From: BMS3ABIN03 sp964418885
GTDB lineage: Bacteria; Bacteroidota; Ignavibacteria; Ignavibacteriales; Ignavibacteriaceae
DNA: 64,000 nucleotides
Direction: 5' to 3'
NCBI GenBank assembly: GCA_964418885.1
Contig: CAYQNW010000004.1
Coordinates: 1 to 64,000, forward strand
In this document: positions 55,984 through 64,000 of the stretch, piece after piece
Layout of the letters: each line of letters opens with the position of its first letter
Numbering within the stretch: the stretch's first letter is position 1
Translations under genes and position numbers: made by a program
The notes under the pieces: model-generated
What the model was told of the DNA's origin: nothing
Database searches by the model: none
The model's input: the letters and a program-made list of their open reading frames with translations, nothing else

Positions 55984-56829
55984 ATGAAACAAACAGTTCT
56001 TATTCTAACTTTTCTTATCTCAATTACTGCTTTGCAAGCACAGGTCAATTTTGATATCGATCAGAACAAAACCAATTCCGGGATAATCAACAACATCGGC
56101 AGTGATGCAACTTCATTCTATAAAACATCGCTCGATTTTGTGCAAAGTCCTTTTCATTTCGGCAGTAAAGAATTTATGATGACGGGGATTATGACGGGAG
56201 TAACAGCATTGGCTTTCACTCTTGATAACCCTATCCGTGACGCTATGAAAAGAAATCATAGTTCATCTATGAATAATATAACCAGCGTCGGTGAAAAATT
56301 AGGAGCTGCACAATACGGTATTGCTTTAAGCGGGGCATTATATCTCGGCGGGCAGCTGGTTCAGGAACCTGGATTAAGAAAAACAGGACTGATGCTTGCA
56401 GAGGCTCTCTTTCTAAACGGACTAACGACCGGGATTTTAAAAGTTACTATCGGCAGAAGCCGTCCTTACGGCAACGATGGAAATACCGATCTTGATTTCT
56501 TCAGGCTTGATGACGAGGACAATTCCCTTCCTTCCGGTCATACATCAACTGCCTTTACAATTGCTACTGTTTTATCTCAAAGAATTAATAACACGTATGC
56601 AACTATTGCACTTTACTCGTTTGCGGGATTAACAGCAGTTCAGAGAATTTATGCTGACAGGCACTGGTTCTCTGATGTAGTATTAGGAGCGGCATTGGGG
56701 ACAGTTGTGGGACTTAAAGTTGTGAAACTCAATTCAGAATATGATGACCAGGAATCCCCAGTTAAAATGAATATATACCCGGTATTGGGGAACAAAGGCT
56801 ATGGTGCCGGCTTAATGTTAAGTTTTTAG
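55984..56829 (+). CDS. PAP2-family phosphatase, exported or membrane
   Basis: This protein of 281 residues has a signal peptide (residues 1-20, ending ALQAQ) and a PAP2 acid phosphatase core. The three catalytic motifs are complete: KVTIGRSRP (K-x6-RP), LPSGHTSTAF (PSGH) and RIYADRHWFSDVVLG (R-x5-H-x3-D). The family removes phosphate from lipids such as undecaprenyl pyrophosphate or phosphatidic acid. The hydrophobic helices between motifs suggest membrane association, with the active site on the periplasmic side. It is single and convergent with the racemase gene. Confidence 0.88.
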   Translation: MKQTVLILTFLISITALQAQVNFDIDQNKTNSGIINNIGSDATSFYKTSLDFVQSPFHFGSKEFMMTGIMTGVTALAFTLDNPIRDAMKRNHSSSMNNITSVGEKLGAAQYGIALSGALYLGGQLVQEPGLRKTGLMLAEALFLNGLTTGILKVTIGRSRPYGNDGNTDLDFFRLDDEDNSLPSGHTSTAFTIATVLSQRINNTYATIALYSFAGLTAVQRIYADRHWFSDVVLGAALGTVVGLKVVKLNSEYDDQESPVKMNIYPVLGNKGYGAGLMLSF

Positions 56830-56847
56830 AATAGCATTTTTAATGTG

Positions 56848-57537
56848 TCAACTTAAAGCAAACGCAATTGCAGCTTTTGCATGAAGTTCAAGTGTGTTAA
56901 AGATAGGTAAATGCGTATCAGCTTGTTTTATTAAAAGGGGAATTTCTGTGCAGCCCAGGACAATTCCATGTGCGCCTTTTTGTTCGAGATCATTAATCAT
57001 TTTTAGAAATTTATCCTTCGTTTCTTCCAGGAAAATTTCTTTTGCAAATTCTTCCATAATAGATTTATGAATAAACTCACGCTCAGGTTTTTCTGGAACT
57101 ATTGTTTTTATTCCTGCATCGGCAAGTTTTTTTGTGAAAAAATCCTTTTCCATTGTCCACCGCGTGCCGAGTAAACCGACTTGTGTAAGACCTTGTTTTT
57201 TAATTTCTGCCGCCGCTGCATCTGCAATATGAATGAGAGGAAGAGAGGTATGTTTTAACAGTTCATCAACATACATATGCATTGTATTTGCACAAAGTAA
57301 TAAACAATCTGCAGAAGCTTTCTCAAGTTTTTGGGCGGCATTTATCACCAGCCTTGTAATTTCTTTATGTTCTTCGGCTTTGTTGAGTTCAATTATTTCG
57401 GCATAATTGAAAGAGTGCAAAATACATTTTGCAGAACTGAGTCCGCCAAGCCGTTTATTTGTATCCACATTTAACAAACGGTAATACTCAAGCGTGGATA
57501 CCCACGTTGTTCCACCTATTAACCCTATTGTTTTCAA
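56848..57537 (-). CDS. Aspartate/glutamate racemase family protein
   Basis: This cytosolic protein of 229 residues in the Asp/Glu/hydantoin racemase fold has the N-terminal MKTIGLIGGTTWVSTLEYYR. The two catalytic-type cysteines lie in LLLCANTMHMY (about residue 82) and GIVLGCTEIPLLI (about 195), so the two-base mechanism is possible. It is closer to the YgeA/aspartate racemase group than to MurI. It is the last gene of a three-gene unit after the TonB receptor and TPR-like protein, with one base between stop and start. The substrate is not known. Confidence 0.88.
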   Translation of the reverse strand: MKTIGLIGGTTWVSTLEYYRLLNVDTNKRLGGLSSAKCILHSFNYAEIIELNKAEEHKEITRLVINAAQKLEKASADCLLLCANTMHMYVDELLKHTSLPLIHIADAAAAEIKKQGLTQVGLLGTRWTMEKDFFTKKLADAGIKTIVPEKPEREFIHKSIMEEFAKEIFLEETKDKFLKMINDLEQKGAHGIVLGCTEIPLLIKQADTHLPIFNTLELHAKAAIAFALS

Positions 57538-57538
57538 A

Positions 57539-58204
57539 TTACTTCGGCTTTGTAGTTTGTACCTGTTCGTTTATTTGTTTAAGAAGCTGCTCAACTGTCT
57601 CTCTGCCCCAGTTCGGCATAAGATCGTTATCCGGAACAAATTGGTTATACTTTGCCAAAGACTTTTCAAGCACAGGTTTAGCTGCCGCGGGTCCACCACC
57701 GAACTGTTCGGGGGTATAGTACAAGCTTACACCCATCAGGTATTCAGGGCGCGGATTGAGGGTATCAAGCTGTATTGCTTTTTGAAGATTGTTCGTAGCT
57801 ATCGGTCCGTATTTCATCCAGCGGTTCATAGGATCGATTTGCATTCTTGCCTGTGCTATCATTCCTTTCATCACGTAGGTTTCAGACTCATCGGGTTCAA
57901 GTGAATCGGCAATGTTAATAAAATAATCCGCTTTGTCTAAGTATTCGTCTTTCTTTTGCGTTACTGTATCGGCAAAGCATGTTATTGTATACATTAGAGA
58001 AGCATAATAATAAGGCAGCCATTTGTCTTTTTCGGCATTTGCAATTCTCTCGAACCCGTTTGCGACATCGATCATAGATGTAACATTGTGTGCCGAATCG
58101 ATCATCGAAATATTTTTCTTCATAGCTTTTTCGTATTTGCCGTCATCAGCTATCAAACCGGATGCAGCATAGAAACAGATAATTAAGGATAGTAAAATTT
58201 TCAT
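57539..58204 (-). CDS. Exported TPR-like protein of unknown function
   Basis: This protein of 221 residues has a signal peptide (ending near GLIAD, residue 20) and helical, TPR-like content (YYASLMYTITCFADT, EYLDKADYFINIADSLEP, DPMNRWMKYGPIATNNLQKA). The sequence YTPEQFGGGPAAAKPVLEKS is a loop followed by a helix typical of tetratricopeptide arrays. It lies 17 bases after the TonB receptor gene and one base before the racemase gene, so it may assist the receptor in the periplasm. Confidence 0.75.
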   Translation of the reverse strand: MKILLSLIICFYAASGLIADDGKYEKAMKKNISMIDSAHNVTSMIDVANGFERIANAEKDKWLPYYYASLMYTITCFADTVTQKKDEYLDKADYFINIADSLEPDESETYVMKGMIAQARMQIDPMNRWMKYGPIATNNLQKAIQLDTLNPRPEYLMGVSLYYTPEQFGGGPAAAKPVLEKSLAKYNQFVPDNDLMPNWGRETVEQLLKQINEQVQTTKPK

Positions 58205-58221
58205 GTTAACTCCTTATAATT

Positions 58222-60378
58222 TTAATACGGACTTTGCTCTCCAAGCGAGATGAACATACCGAGAAAAACAGAGCGTTTTGATGTGGGAAGAACGGCTTCC
58301 CTGATTGCTCCATCTGTTGAGTAGTTGTACCCGTAAACATTATTGAAACCGATGATATTATCAATTGAGAAAAACACAACAGTAAAATTATTAACAACGT
58401 TTGTTATATAACTACAATTTAAACTGAGATTATTATAGCTTTTTGTTTTATCCCCGAGAAATTCCTGGTTGTTAGGATTATAATATGGTCTGCCCGTAGC
58501 AAAGGAATATGTTAAGCCGAAGTATGTTGTAATTTGTTGAACCCAATGTTTTAGTACTACAGAAAAAGTATGCGGTGTTGCAAAGGTTGGATTTGCAAGA
58601 CCGGGATAGTTTGCAAAATCCCGTTTTGTATCTAAGTAAGAATAAGATATCCAATAATCAGTGAGGGGTAAAGTTTCGCTGTCTCTCCAGAATATATCGA
58701 TGCCCTTTGCATAACCTCCTCCGTCATTGCTGTATGGAACATTATGAAAATTGCTGTAGGGATATGTATATAAATCTCCCTTTGTTAGGTTATCGTAATC
58801 TTTGTAATAAAGCTCGATCCTGAATGTTCTGCCTGTTCCAATGTACTGGTAATTCAAAATATAATGGGTAGCATTTTCGAATTTGAAATCTTTATTAGTG
58901 AAGCCGGAAGTTTTCGGTTGAACAAGAAAATCTTTATACGGCGTTTGATAAAATTTTCCGTAGGCAAAATTAAGCTGGTCATATTTCCAGAGCCTGTATG
59001 CCAGCGATATTCTGGGAGCTAAATTATATTTACCTATAGCTTTTGAATGTTCTTCCCTCACACCGATTCTTGCAGCGATGTCATTTGTTAAATAAATGTC
59101 GGACTCTAAATATCCCGCAAAAAAGACCTCATTTAGACGCGATTCAAACTCATTAAAAGAACTGGTATAAACTAAGTTCTGAAATTCGCCACCGAATGTG
59201 ATGAAAGAATTATTCAACACCTGTTTTGTTATAGTGACTCTTCCCTGATTTAAATTTTCATCCTGATCGATTTTATCGGAGTTTAGATTGATCATATCTT
59301 TATCAAGACTAAAAGATGCGCCGGTGAAAATCGTCCAGTCATCACCAAAAATATCTTTGTGGCTCAAATTTATATAATAATTATTCGACTTTATTTTTGT
59401 GTAATCTTTCAGGGAAAGAGTATTTAAGTTTTTTGTGTAAAGCGAAAAATTCGAATAATTGTAAGAGGCAAAGGCTTTGAAAATACCCGTAGCAGAAGTT
59501 TTTTGTCTGAAGTTTGCCGAGCCTTCGATACCGACAGGAGCCGTATCCCATTCCTGTCTTTGCTTTTGTACTTTGAAGTAAGGACCCAGGTTATAATACC
59601 CGCCTTCAAATGCTAATGAAGAATTTTCCCATTTTTGTGTGTGCGAACCGCCGAGACCCAGAACCATCAAATTAATTGCGGTTCTTGTATCTTCAGCAAG
59701 ATCCTGCGATTTAAGAATTAATGCCGAAGAAAGTGCCTGCCCGTATTGAGCGGAATATCCACCGGTGCTGAAGACAATTCCCTTAAAAAGCATAGGTGAA
59801 AATCTTCCTCTTGCCGGGATGTCGGGTACACTTGTATAAAATGGTTTTTGAACAATCATTTCATCTATAATTGTAACGGTTTCCGAAGCAGAACCGCCGC
59901 GAACAAATAATCCTTCCGTCTCACCAATCTGTTGTGTGCCGGGCAGTGTTTCAAGAGCGCTGTAGATATCGGCATCAGAACCGGTCGTTACAATATCAAG
60001 AGGTTTTAGTATTACTGCTTTTTTTTCATCACTTGCTTCAAACGAACCTGCCGAAATTACAACCGTTCCTAATTCTTTCGCCTCTTCCTCAAGAACAATG
60101 TCGATGTTAATTTCTTTTCCGGTAAGCCGAATATTTTTTTCGGTACTTTTATAACCGATAAAGCTTACTACAAGAGTTGCATCGCCCTCTTCTGTCGTAG
60201 TAAAAGAAAAGGAACCATCTTCTTTAGTCGAGATGCCATCGTAAGAATCTTTGACAAAAACATTTGCACCAGGTAACGGGTGCTTTTCGGAGTCCGTTAC
60301 TTTACCGGCTATTTTTGTCTGGCAAATAAGAAATGATGGTAGAATAGAAAATATTATTAATAAAAAGAAGAACTTCAT
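58222..60378 (-). CDS. TonB-dependent outer membrane receptor
   Basis: This 718-residue outer-membrane receptor has a signal peptide (about residues 1-19, ending LICQT). It is followed by a carboxypeptidase-like regulatory domain (IAGKVTDSEKHPLPGANVFV; DATLVVSFIGYKSTEKNIRL). A plug domain (about 115-230; YSALETLPGTQQIGETEGLF, VRGGSASETVTIIDEMIVQ) precedes the beta barrel, which ends SLGEQSPY. The regulatory domain is common in Bacteroidetes-group receptors. No SusD partner is adjacent, so a polysaccharide role is not indicated; the ligand is unknown. It heads the operon with the TPR-like and racemase genes. Confidence 0.92.
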   Translation of the reverse strand: MKFFFLLIIFSILPSFLICQTKIAGKVTDSEKHPLPGANVFVKDSYDGISTKEDGSFSFTTTEEGDATLVVSFIGYKSTEKNIRLTGKEINIDIVLEEEAKELGTVVISAGSFEASDEKKAVILKPLDIVTTGSDADIYSALETLPGTQQIGETEGLFVRGGSASETVTIIDEMIVQKPFYTSVPDIPARGRFSPMLFKGIVFSTGGYSAQYGQALSSALILKSQDLAEDTRTAINLMVLGLGGSHTQKWENSSLAFEGGYYNLGPYFKVQKQRQEWDTAPVGIEGSANFRQKTSATGIFKAFASYNYSNFSLYTKNLNTLSLKDYTKIKSNNYYINLSHKDIFGDDWTIFTGASFSLDKDMINLNSDKIDQDENLNQGRVTITKQVLNNSFITFGGEFQNLVYTSSFNEFESRLNEVFFAGYLESDIYLTNDIAARIGVREEHSKAIGKYNLAPRISLAYRLWKYDQLNFAYGKFYQTPYKDFLVQPKTSGFTNKDFKFENATHYILNYQYIGTGRTFRIELYYKDYDNLTKGDLYTYPYSNFHNVPYSNDGGGYAKGIDIFWRDSETLPLTDYWISYSYLDTKRDFANYPGLANPTFATPHTFSVVLKHWVQQITTYFGLTYSFATGRPYYNPNNQEFLGDKTKSYNNLSLNCSYITNVVNNFTVVFFSIDNIIGFNNVYGYNYSTDGAIREAVLPTSKRSVFLGMFISLGEQSPY

Positions 60379-60509
60379 TTATTACCGAGAGAAATGATTT
60401 TTGACCAAGTAAAATGGAAAAAAGAATAGGAAAATACAATTTTGAGGAAAATCAGGACTAACCTGTTATTTTATAAAACCGGAATAAGCAATAATGAACA
60501 GATATAATA

Positions 60510-60701
60510 TTAAGTTTGTTCCGTTGTTTTACTGTTTGAATTATTCGTTGTAACGGGCAGCCTGCCGGCGTTACGCAGAGCATCTTTTAATAAAAATTCT
60601 ATCTGTGCATTTATGCTTCTCAGATCATCAGCCGCCCATTTTTCCAGAGCGGCGTGAAGCTTTTCATCGATTCTTAATAAAAACTTTTTCTTTTCAGCCA
60701 T
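60510..60701 (-). CDS. Arc-type ribbon-helix-helix protein
   Basis: This protein of 63 residues has an N-terminal Arc/MetJ-like ribbon-helix-helix: KKFLLRIDEKLHAALEKWA then DDLRSINAQIEFLLKDALRN, with a polar tail. RHH dimers bind DNA through the short strand (KFLLRID). It starts 14 bases after the preceding gene and ends the SPFH operon. By memory, similar RHH genes accompany SPFH genes in many genomes, so it may regulate this operon, but that is inference. Confidence 0.8.
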   Translation of the reverse strand: MAEKKKFLLRIDEKLHAALEKWAADDLRSINAQIEFLLKDALRNAGRLPVTTNNSNSKTTEQT

Positions 60702-60715
60702 TTCAATTCAATTGC

Positions 60716-61225
60716 TTAGCCCGCATGTGCGGCCTGGCGTCTTTTATAAGATATATACCAGATTAGAATTATTGCCCATGGGTATTTGTTAATCAATTCC
60801 GAATCTCTTTCAATAACAATATCAGTTTTAGTCCTTAGTGATGCTTTATCTTTACATCGTACTAATGTATTTTCGGATTCATCCTGTATTTCGTAGCCAC
60901 CTCTAAATACTTTAAATATGAACTTCAATCGTGCCCCTCGTGGAAGATATAATGTCCCGCGCAATTTTAAAGTATCTCTTTTATACGTTGCATAAGGAAG
61001 TTGAAAACCCGACTCCCTTATTGCAATTTCAGATTTCCAGAAACTCGGGCGGTAAATTTGCCACTCATCATTTCCAAATTTAAAGAACATATTTGTTCCG
61101 AAGAATCCCTTTGAACGGATTGTTCCGAGAACATCCTCGCCGAATTTCAATTCGTAATAATTTTTCCAGACAGAAGGCTGGTGAATAAAAATTGTTTCAC
61201 CGGCCAGTTCTGATAAATTTTTCAT
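60716..61225 (-). CDS. Unknown protein, beta-rich with C-terminal hydrophobic helix
   Basis: This protein of 169 residues has no signal peptide. It has repeated short strands (ETIFIHQPSVWKNYYELKFG, DVLGTIRSKGFFGTNMFF, WQIYRPSFWKSEIAIRE, LRGTLYLPRGARLKFIFKVF), a layout resembling the LURP-one/tubby-like fold. Near the C-terminus is the hydrophobic segment YPWAIILIWYISYK. The gene at 61287-61811 is a paralogue, matching along its length. It lies between that gene and the RHH gene in the SPFH operon. The function is unknown. Confidence 0.65.
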   Translation of the reverse strand: MKNLSELAGETIFIHQPSVWKNYYELKFGEDVLGTIRSKGFFGTNMFFKFGNDEWQIYRPSFWKSEIAIRESGFQLPYATYKRDTLKLRGTLYLPRGARLKFIFKVFRGGYEIQDESENTLVRCKDKASLRTKTDIVIERDSELINKYPWAIILIWYISYKRRQAAHAG

Positions 61226-61286
61226 TTTATGTAATATTTTTAATTTATTTCAAATGTTTAATGTTGCTGAGAATTCCTTAAAATTA

Positions 61287-61811
61287 TCAACCAATCAACA
61301 TATACTTACCATATCTTAGTTTTCTATAAACAGCCAAATACCAAGCGAGAAATATTATCCAGGGATATGCATCCAACAATTTCGATTTTTGTTCTATCTT
61401 TACCGTAGTTCTTTCTATAGAAATATAATATTTAAAGCTAACAAGAATTTACAAATTGTCTGTTTGTATGGAGAAAGTACCTTTGAAAAATCTGAAAAAC
61501 AATTTTAAACGTTGGCCCTTTGGCAAATAAACAGTTCCATGAAATTTGAACCTGTCATTTATATATTTAGCATAGGGTAACTCTTTAAGCGTTTCTTTTA
61601 TTGCAAACTCAGGACTGAAAAAATTAGGACGATAAAACTCAAATTGATTTGAGAAAATATTAACTAACCTTCGTATATTGAAAAAGCGATAAGGCTTTAT
61701 TGTGCCAAGAATCTCTTCATCGTGTCTCAGTTCATAATAGTTTTGCAACATTATTGGCTGGCTGATAATTAATGTTTCCCCAGTCAGGTCAGTAAGATTT
61801 GTCATTGCCAC
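61287..61811 (-). pseudogene. Paralogue of 60716 gene, interrupted by in-frame stop
   Basis: The first 120 codons (61811 down to 61449) encode a protein alignable to the neighbour at 60716 (ETLIISQPIMLQNYYELRHD, EILGTIKPYRFFNIRR, HGTVYLPKGQRLKLFFRFFK). A TAA at 61449-61451 then interrupts the frame. The same frame stays open for 53 more codons to TGA at 61287. Those codons encode TTVKIEQKSKLLDAYPW and IIFLAWYLAVYRK, which match the neighbour's C-terminus (ERDSELINKYPWAIILIWY). So the stop is premature, in a coding frame that is otherwise intact. The SPFH gene lies 14 bases upstream. A sequencing error or readthrough are alternatives. Confidence 0.75.
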
Positions 61812-61825
61812 ATTTGTTCATTGAA

Positions 61826-62698
61826 TTAATAGATAGTTCCTGTGTTAATTACCGGTTGTGCTTCCCGGTCTGCAACCAGCGCAACCATAAGATTGTTAAC
61901 CATTTGTGCTTTCTTATCTTCATCAAGATCAATTATCTTTTGTTCGCTTAATGCACGCAATGCATTTTCAACCATCCCAACGGCGCCTTCGACAATTTTA
62001 AAGCGTGCAGCAACAATTGCCTGAGCCTGCTGCCTGCGTAACATTGCCTGGGCGATTTCCTGTGCGTAGGCTAAATGCGTAATCCTAGCCTCAACAATTT
62101 CTACACCAGCAACATCAAGTCTCGACTGAAGCTCTTTCTGTAAATTTTCCGCAACTTCGGTGGGGCTGCTTCGCAGAGATTCTTTTTCGCCTTCATTTGT
62201 ATCGTATGGATATTCAGAGGCAAGGGTTCTGATAGCGGTTTCTGCTTGGATGTCTACGAATTGTTCATAGTTTTCTACATCGAAAATAGCGCGGGCAGAA
62301 TCTACAACTTTCCAGACTACTACGGCAGCAATCTCAATCGGATTACCGTGAAGGTCATTCACTTTTATTTTTTCACTATTGAAGTTCCGTATTCTTAGTG
62401 AAACATGTCTCTTTATTATAAAAGGATTTACCCACCAGAATCCCGAATCGCGGATTGTGCCGGTATATTTTCCAAACAGGATCAAAACACGTGAATCATT
62501 TGGCTGCACAATAGCAAATCCAATCCATATCAAAAGGAAAATGATTAATACAGGTATAAAAACCCATAAAACACTAGGATCACGTGCATTGATTCCCATA
62601 ACCAACAAATAGATGTCAAGTGCCAGCAAAACGGTGGAAACAAAAAGCATTAGAAAACCATTGAGTTTTTTCCCGTTTTTTTCAGTTATTTTTTCCAT
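61826..62698 (-). CDS. SPFH/Band 7 (prohibitin-like) membrane protein
   Basis: This protein of 290 residues has two hydrophobic N-terminal segments (about 13-32 and 40-65) followed by the SPFH domain (about 65-250). Family segments are QPNDSRVLILFGKYTGTIRD, SGFWWVNPF, VRTL-like AIRTLASEYPYD and VAGVEIVEARITHLAYAQEI. A helical tail (AQAMLRRQQAQAIVAAR, a flotillin-like repeat of Ala and Gln) follows. These proteins form membrane scaffolds or chaperone rings. It is the first gene of a unit with the two beta-rich unknown genes and an RHH gene. The gene has an AGGAG ribosome-binding site. Confidence 0.9.
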   Translation of the reverse strand: MEKITEKNGKKLNGFLMLFVSTVLLALDIYLLVMGINARDPSVLWVFIPVLIIFLLIWIGFAIVQPNDSRVLILFGKYTGTIRDSGFWWVNPFIIKRHVSLRIRNFNSEKIKVNDLHGNPIEIAAVVVWKVVDSARAIFDVENYEQFVDIQAETAIRTLASEYPYDTNEGEKESLRSSPTEVAENLQKELQSRLDVAGVEIVEARITHLAYAQEIAQAMLRRQQAQAIVAARFKIVEGAVGMVENALRALSEQKIIDLDEDKKAQMVNNLMVALVADREAQPVINTGTIY

Positions 62699-62742
62699 TT
62701 TACACTCCTAAAAGAAATTGATATCGTAATGATATCATTATA
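62699..62742 (-). promoter_or_regulatory. SPFH operon promoter with 19-bp palindrome
   Basis: Read on the minus strand, a TATAAT -10-like box (62737-62742) abuts a palindrome with arms TGATATC and GATATCA around five bases (62719-62737). Then comes AGGAG and the SPFH start codon at 62698. A regulator bound to the palindrome would sit at the transcription start. No good -35 box is seen. The RHH protein of the same operon is a candidate binder. Confidence 0.5.
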
Positions 62743-63029
62743 ATAGCATAAAATCAATAGATTGTTGAAACAAATTTAAACTTTGTGAAGATAATGCTAA
62801 AAAAGGGAGTTTTTATTGGTTTGAATTGAGAATCTTTGAGGGGGTTGGTTTTGAAACCAAAGGAGAATTAAGGTGAAATTCTTTGGCAATTGTGATTAGA
62901 AGTTAAGAAAGAACCCGTGAAATGATCTTTTTATGTAGATGAAAGGATTTTTTATTTAAGCTTCGAAATATGCATAAAAAAAGGCGTCACTAAGAAGAGA
63001 CGCCTTATCGGAACACATAATATTATTTT
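62743..63029. other. Interval upstream of SPFH operon
   Basis: AT-rich sequence lies between the SPFH promoter and the RRM gene end. It contains the RRM terminator at 62974-63006 and otherwise no gene or clear element. Confidence 0.4.
62974..63006 (-). terminator. Terminator of RRM gene
   Basis: AAGGCGTC (62981-62988) and GACGCCTT (62999-63006) form an eight-base stem with a ten-base loop. On the minus strand it is followed by a run of T (plus-strand A-run 62976-62982). It lies 23 bases past the stop of the RNA-binding protein gene. Confidence 0.85.
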
Positions 63030-63281
63030 TTAATTACGTGGTTTTGCTTCGTTTACAACAATATTTCTGCCTTTAAGCTCCGAATTGTTCAATGCTTTTA
63101 TAGCATTGTTTGCTTCTGTGGGATCCTGCATTTCAACAAATCCAAATCCTCTTGATCTACCTGTAACACGGTCAGTTATAACTTTTGCAGAAACAACCTC
63201 GCCATGTTTCTCAAACGTAGCTTGCAGTGTTTGGTCATCTATAGACCAGGGAAGAGAACCCACAAATAATTTAGTACTCAC
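63030..63281 (-). CDS. Small RRM RNA-binding protein
   Basis: This protein of 83 residues is a single RNA recognition motif. RNP2 is LFVGSLPW and RNP1 is SRGFGFVEMQ. The helices AFEKHGEVVSAKVITDR and EANNAIKALNNSELKG complete the fold. The start is GTG, with AGAGG eight bases upstream. Small RRM proteins of this type are found in cyanobacteria and Bacteroidetes and are often cold-induced; they bind single-stranded RNA and may act as chaperones. The role in this organism is inferred from family only. Confidence 0.9.
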   Translation of the reverse strand: MSTKLFVGSLPWSIDDQTLQATFEKHGEVVSAKVITDRVTGRSRGFGFVEMQDPTEANNAIKALNNSELKGRNIVVNEAKPRN

Positions 63282-63435
63282 TAAAGAACCTCTAAAAAAA
63301 ATTAATAAAATGAATCCGGTATAAACCGGCTAGTTAAATCTAACTAATAAGCCTTTCAGAAACAAATTAATTGTTTGTTATTAGAATTTAAAACCCGATA
63401 AAGAACAAAGTGTTTATATCATTACAACATTTCTT

Positions 63436-64000
63436 CTATTTGAAATCAGCCGGATGTTTCTTATTAATATTTGTTGCATCCTGGAATAATTTTGCAAAAG
63501 CAATAATCCGACCCTCATCAAATAGCTTTCCTACGAATGTAATGCTTGTAGGAATTCCATCGTCTGTAAATCCGGTTGGAAGAACCACACAGGGGTGTCC
63601 TGTTAAGTTATTCATTAACAGGTTATCTCCTTCCCAGGATGGGGCAATGTAAAGATCAACTCTTTTCATTATTTCATTCATTTGTTGAATTAATATATAT
63701 CTGATTCTGTTTGCGTTTATGTATTCAACGGCTGGGATAAATCGGGATGTACGAAAAACATTTGGCCAGGTATCTTTTATCTGCCTAACTATCAAGGTAT
63801 CAAGATTGCTCCTGGTAAGCATATCGAAAGCCGCACCAGCTTCTGCTGACAGAATAAAAGCAATATCATTAATAGGCAAAACCGGTAATTCAATCGGAAC
63901 GAGTTCAACTCCAAGTTTTTTTAGTTTTGCAAGAGCAAGAGAATCGTTTTTATGGAAAGCATAATTTTTATCAAAATCTTTTTTAAGATATCCTACCCTT
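63436..64000 (-). CDS. Amidase signature family protein, C-terminal part
   Basis: The gene is cut by the right end of the window; about 188 residues of C-terminus are visible and the frame continues open to base 64000. It belongs to the amidase signature family by TGHPCVVLPTGFTDDGIPTS, a conserved segment near the C-terminus that forms part of the substrate pocket. Other marks are RVDLYIAPSWEGDNLLMNNL and FILSAEAGAAFDMLTRSNLD. The catalytic Ser-Ser-Lys triad would lie upstream, outside the window, so activity cannot be checked. A plausible substrate class is amides or peptides. Confidence 0.8.
   Translation of the reverse strand, partial: RVGYLKKDFDKNYAFHKNDSLALAKLKKLGVELVPIELPVLPINDIAFILSAEAGAAFDMLTRSNLDTLIVRQIKDTWPNVFRTSRFIPAVEYINANRIRYILIQQMNEIMKRVDLYIAPSWEGDNLLMNNLTGHPCVVLPTGFTDDGIPTSITFVGKLFDEGRIIAFAKLFQDATNINKKHPADFK

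Overview
This window looks like the replication-origin region of an AT-rich, Gram-negative bacterium of the Ignavibacteria/Chlorobi side of the Bacteroidetes-Chlorobi group. The clues are a secreted protein ending in a type IX secretion (T9SS) sorting domain with the QNYPNPFNPST signature typical of Ignavibacteria, several BNR-repeat secreted proteins, a TonB-dependent receptor with a carboxypeptidase-like N-terminal domain, two RND pumps, and ECF sigma factors followed by Bacteroidetes-type small membrane proteins. No rRNA, tRNA, CRISPR array, transposase or prophage was recognised. The assignment is inferred from protein style, not from a phylogeny.

Layout. 1-8.4 kb: two ECF sigma-factor modules with small membrane proteins, a TonB-C protein, an APC permease fused to universal-stress domains, an MscS channel, an MFS exporter and a 43-residue membrane protein. 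8.6-15.6 kb: a large secreted BNR protein, a second MscS channel, a lipoprotein, an exported MEMO-family protein and a HEAT-repeat protein. 15.6-27.9 kb: a complete RND efflux operon (adaptor, permease, TolC), the T9SS cargo protein, a DUF2461 protein, and a second RND adaptor-permease pair without its own TolC.

28.8-32.6 kb is the most interesting stretch. It is a tight four-gene operon whose first product has the architecture and intramembrane residues of GldL (the T9SS/gliding motor stator-like protein). The second product has one N-terminal membrane helix and an extracytoplasmic domain, like the start of GldM. The third is an exported beta-rich protein and the fourth an outer-membrane-barrel-like protein. 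No gldK or gldN lies nearby. I read it as a divergent, possibly split GldLM-type motor module. This is an inference that needs profile searches and structure prediction.

32.6-43.4 kb: housekeeping and repair genes (tag, metH, hldD, a Nudix hydrolase, a SMUG2-like glycosylase, an alpha/beta hydrolase, a patatin-BamA-like protein). 43.4-55.8 kb: the chromosome origin, with yidC, rnpA and rpmH reading left and dnaA, a lipoprotein, dnaN, recF, a DUF721/DciA-like gene, gyrB and gyrA reading right. DnaA boxes lie in the rpmH-dnaA gap and one overlaps the dnaA start. 56-64 kb: a PAP2 phosphatase; a TonB receptor, TPR-like protein and racemase operon; an SPFH operon with two paralogous unknown genes (one broken by an in-frame stop) and a ribbon-helix-helix protein, preceded by a 19-bp palindrome; an RRM RNA-binding protein; and an amidase cut by the window end.
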